The notes under the pieces were generated by a model. The model was not told the origin of the DNA. It worked only from the letters and a program-made list of their open reading frames with translations, and did not search any database. A stretch of DNA of 13,563 bases from Acidimicrobiaceae bacterium (GTDB taxonomy: Bacteria > Actinomycetota > Acidimicrobiia > Acidimicrobiales > Ilumatobacteraceae): contig CANGZK010000016.1 in assembly GCA_947458565.1 (NCBI GenBank), forward strand, positions 1 through 13,563, given 5' to 3'. Position numbers and translations under genes: made by a program. This document shows, piece by piece, positions 13,091 to 13,563 of this stretch (the stretch's first letter is position 1; each line of letters begins with the position of its first letter).

Positions 13091-13563
13091 GACATGCGAT
13101 CGGCAGCGACACTGGCCCAGATGCGGTACGGATGTATCTCAATGAGATCGGACAAGTCGATTTGCTGAATGCTGATGATGAAAAGCGTCTTGGCCGAGCC
13201 ATTAAGGATGGTCTTGAGGCTGATGCCCAGTTGAAGCGAGGAATCGGCACTCTTGGGGTGCGTGACAGGCGAGCACTGCAACGAACTGTTACTGAAGGCG
13301 TCAAAGCCAAAGAGCACATGGTGCGAGCCAACTTGCGGCTTGTGGTTTCAATCGCACGTCGGTATGACCGTAAAGAGTTACAACTTGCTGACTTAATTCA
13401 AGAAGGCAACATCGGCCTGATGCATGCAGCCGACAAGTATGACTACGAAAAAGGTTTCAAGTTCTCAACTTATGCGACGTGGTGGATCCGTCTGTCGATG
13501 ACGCGTGCAATGGCGGACCAAGGTCGCAATATTCGAATCCCTGGTCACATGATGGAGATCGTA
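13087..13563 (+). CDS. Sigma-70 family RNA polymerase sigma factor, N-terminal part (runs off the window)
   Basis: Starts at the ATG overlapping the dnaG stop; the frame upstream is closed by TAA 13015-13017 with no other start codon. The 159 residues seen begin directly with region 1.2 (DAVRMYLNEIGQVDLLNADDE), so the acidic region 1.1 of large RpoD proteins is absent. Regions 2.1-2.3 are clear: ANLRLVVSIARRY, DLIQEGNIGLMHAADKYDY and GFKFSTYATWWIR, with the melting aromatics F124, F126, Y129, W132 and W133. Region 2.4 reads RLSMTRAMADQGRNIRIPGH where most group 1 and 2 sigmas have [20 protein letters not shown]; L136 replaces the Gln that reads base -12, while T139 is kept. H154 and E157 of region 3.0 remain. 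Position beside dnaG suggests RpoD/SigA, but the substitutions leave a group 2 sigma possible. Confidence 0.9.
   Translation, partial: MRHAIGSDTGPDAVRMYLNEIGQVDLLNADDEKRLGRAIKDGLEADAQLKRGIGTLGVRDRRALQRTVTEGVKAKEHMVRANLRLVVSIARRYDRKELQLADLIQEGNIGLMHAADKYDYEKGFKFSTYATWWIRLSMTRAMADQGRNIRIPGHMMEIV

Noticed and set aside
12550..13317. 255-codon minus-strand open frame opposite dnaG and the sigma gene
   Set aside because: The product is a Ser/Ala/Arg-rich shadow of the conserved primase and sigma frames, with no domain and no plausible start context.
1..13563. tRNA genes, insertion sequences, CRISPR arrays, phage or defence genes
   Set aside because: No cloverleaf-like sequence, transposase, spaced direct repeats or defence-type domain was seen; all long frames that survive are housekeeping genes.

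Overview
The window looks like a piece of chromosome from an actinobacterium with a compact genome and roughly balanced base composition. The strongest taxonomic marker is a mycothiol synthase gene (mshD), since mycothiol is the low-molecular-weight thiol of Actinomycetota. The moderate GC, the very tight gene packing and a dnaG-sigma factor pair suggest a low-GC, possibly aquatic lineage such as Acidimicrobiia; that placement is inference. There are no mobile elements, tRNA or rRNA genes, or CRISPR arrays, and no gene-free stretch longer than about 35 bases.

Layout. Bases 1-98 hold the C-terminal end of an unidentified plus-strand gene. It converges on a three-gene minus-strand block, in transcription order mshD (3928-3011), an M3-family oligoendopeptidase (3000-1180) and rlmN (1170-112). 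A 29-base divergent spacer at about 3929-3957 separates mshD from a nine-gene plus-strand run that continues off the right edge: nth (endonuclease III), a 73-aa hypothetical protein, a GroES-fold protein, trpE, a YgfZ-type folate-binding protein, ppdK (pyruvate phosphate dikinase), a TerC-family membrane protein, dnaG (primase), and the N-terminal 159 residues of a sigma-70 factor. Gaps in this run range from a 4-base overlap to 33 bases.

How the genes relate. Most are housekeeping genes of different pathways: translation quality (rlmN), thiol metabolism (mshD), base-excision repair (nth), protein folding (GroES-like), tryptophan synthesis (trpE), Fe-S maintenance (ygfZ), PEP/pyruvate exchange (ppdK), metal homeostasis (terC), and replication and transcription initiation (dnaG-sigma). 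The dnaG-sigma overlap is a remnant of the macromolecular synthesis operon. Several products use Fe-S clusters (RlmN, Nth) or maintain them (YgfZ).

The most interesting signals are regulatory. Six of eleven intact gene starts have a TANNNT hexamer 6 or 7 bases upstream, the geometry of leaderless actinobacterial promoters. In four of them (rlmN, the M3 peptidase, ppdK, dnaG) the stop codon of the preceding gene supplies the TAA or TAG of that hexamer. At the GroES-like gene such a hexamer lies inside a perfect 9-7-9 inverted repeat, laid out like the HspR or HrcA operators of chaperone genes but with a different sequence. A perfect 10-2-10 palindrome sits on the ppdK stop codon. At protein level, the sigma factor has Leu where region 2.4 normally has the -12-reading Gln, and PpdK has Val in place of the regulatory Thr near its catalytic His, plus a lysine-rich insert built on a 12-bp tandem repeat.
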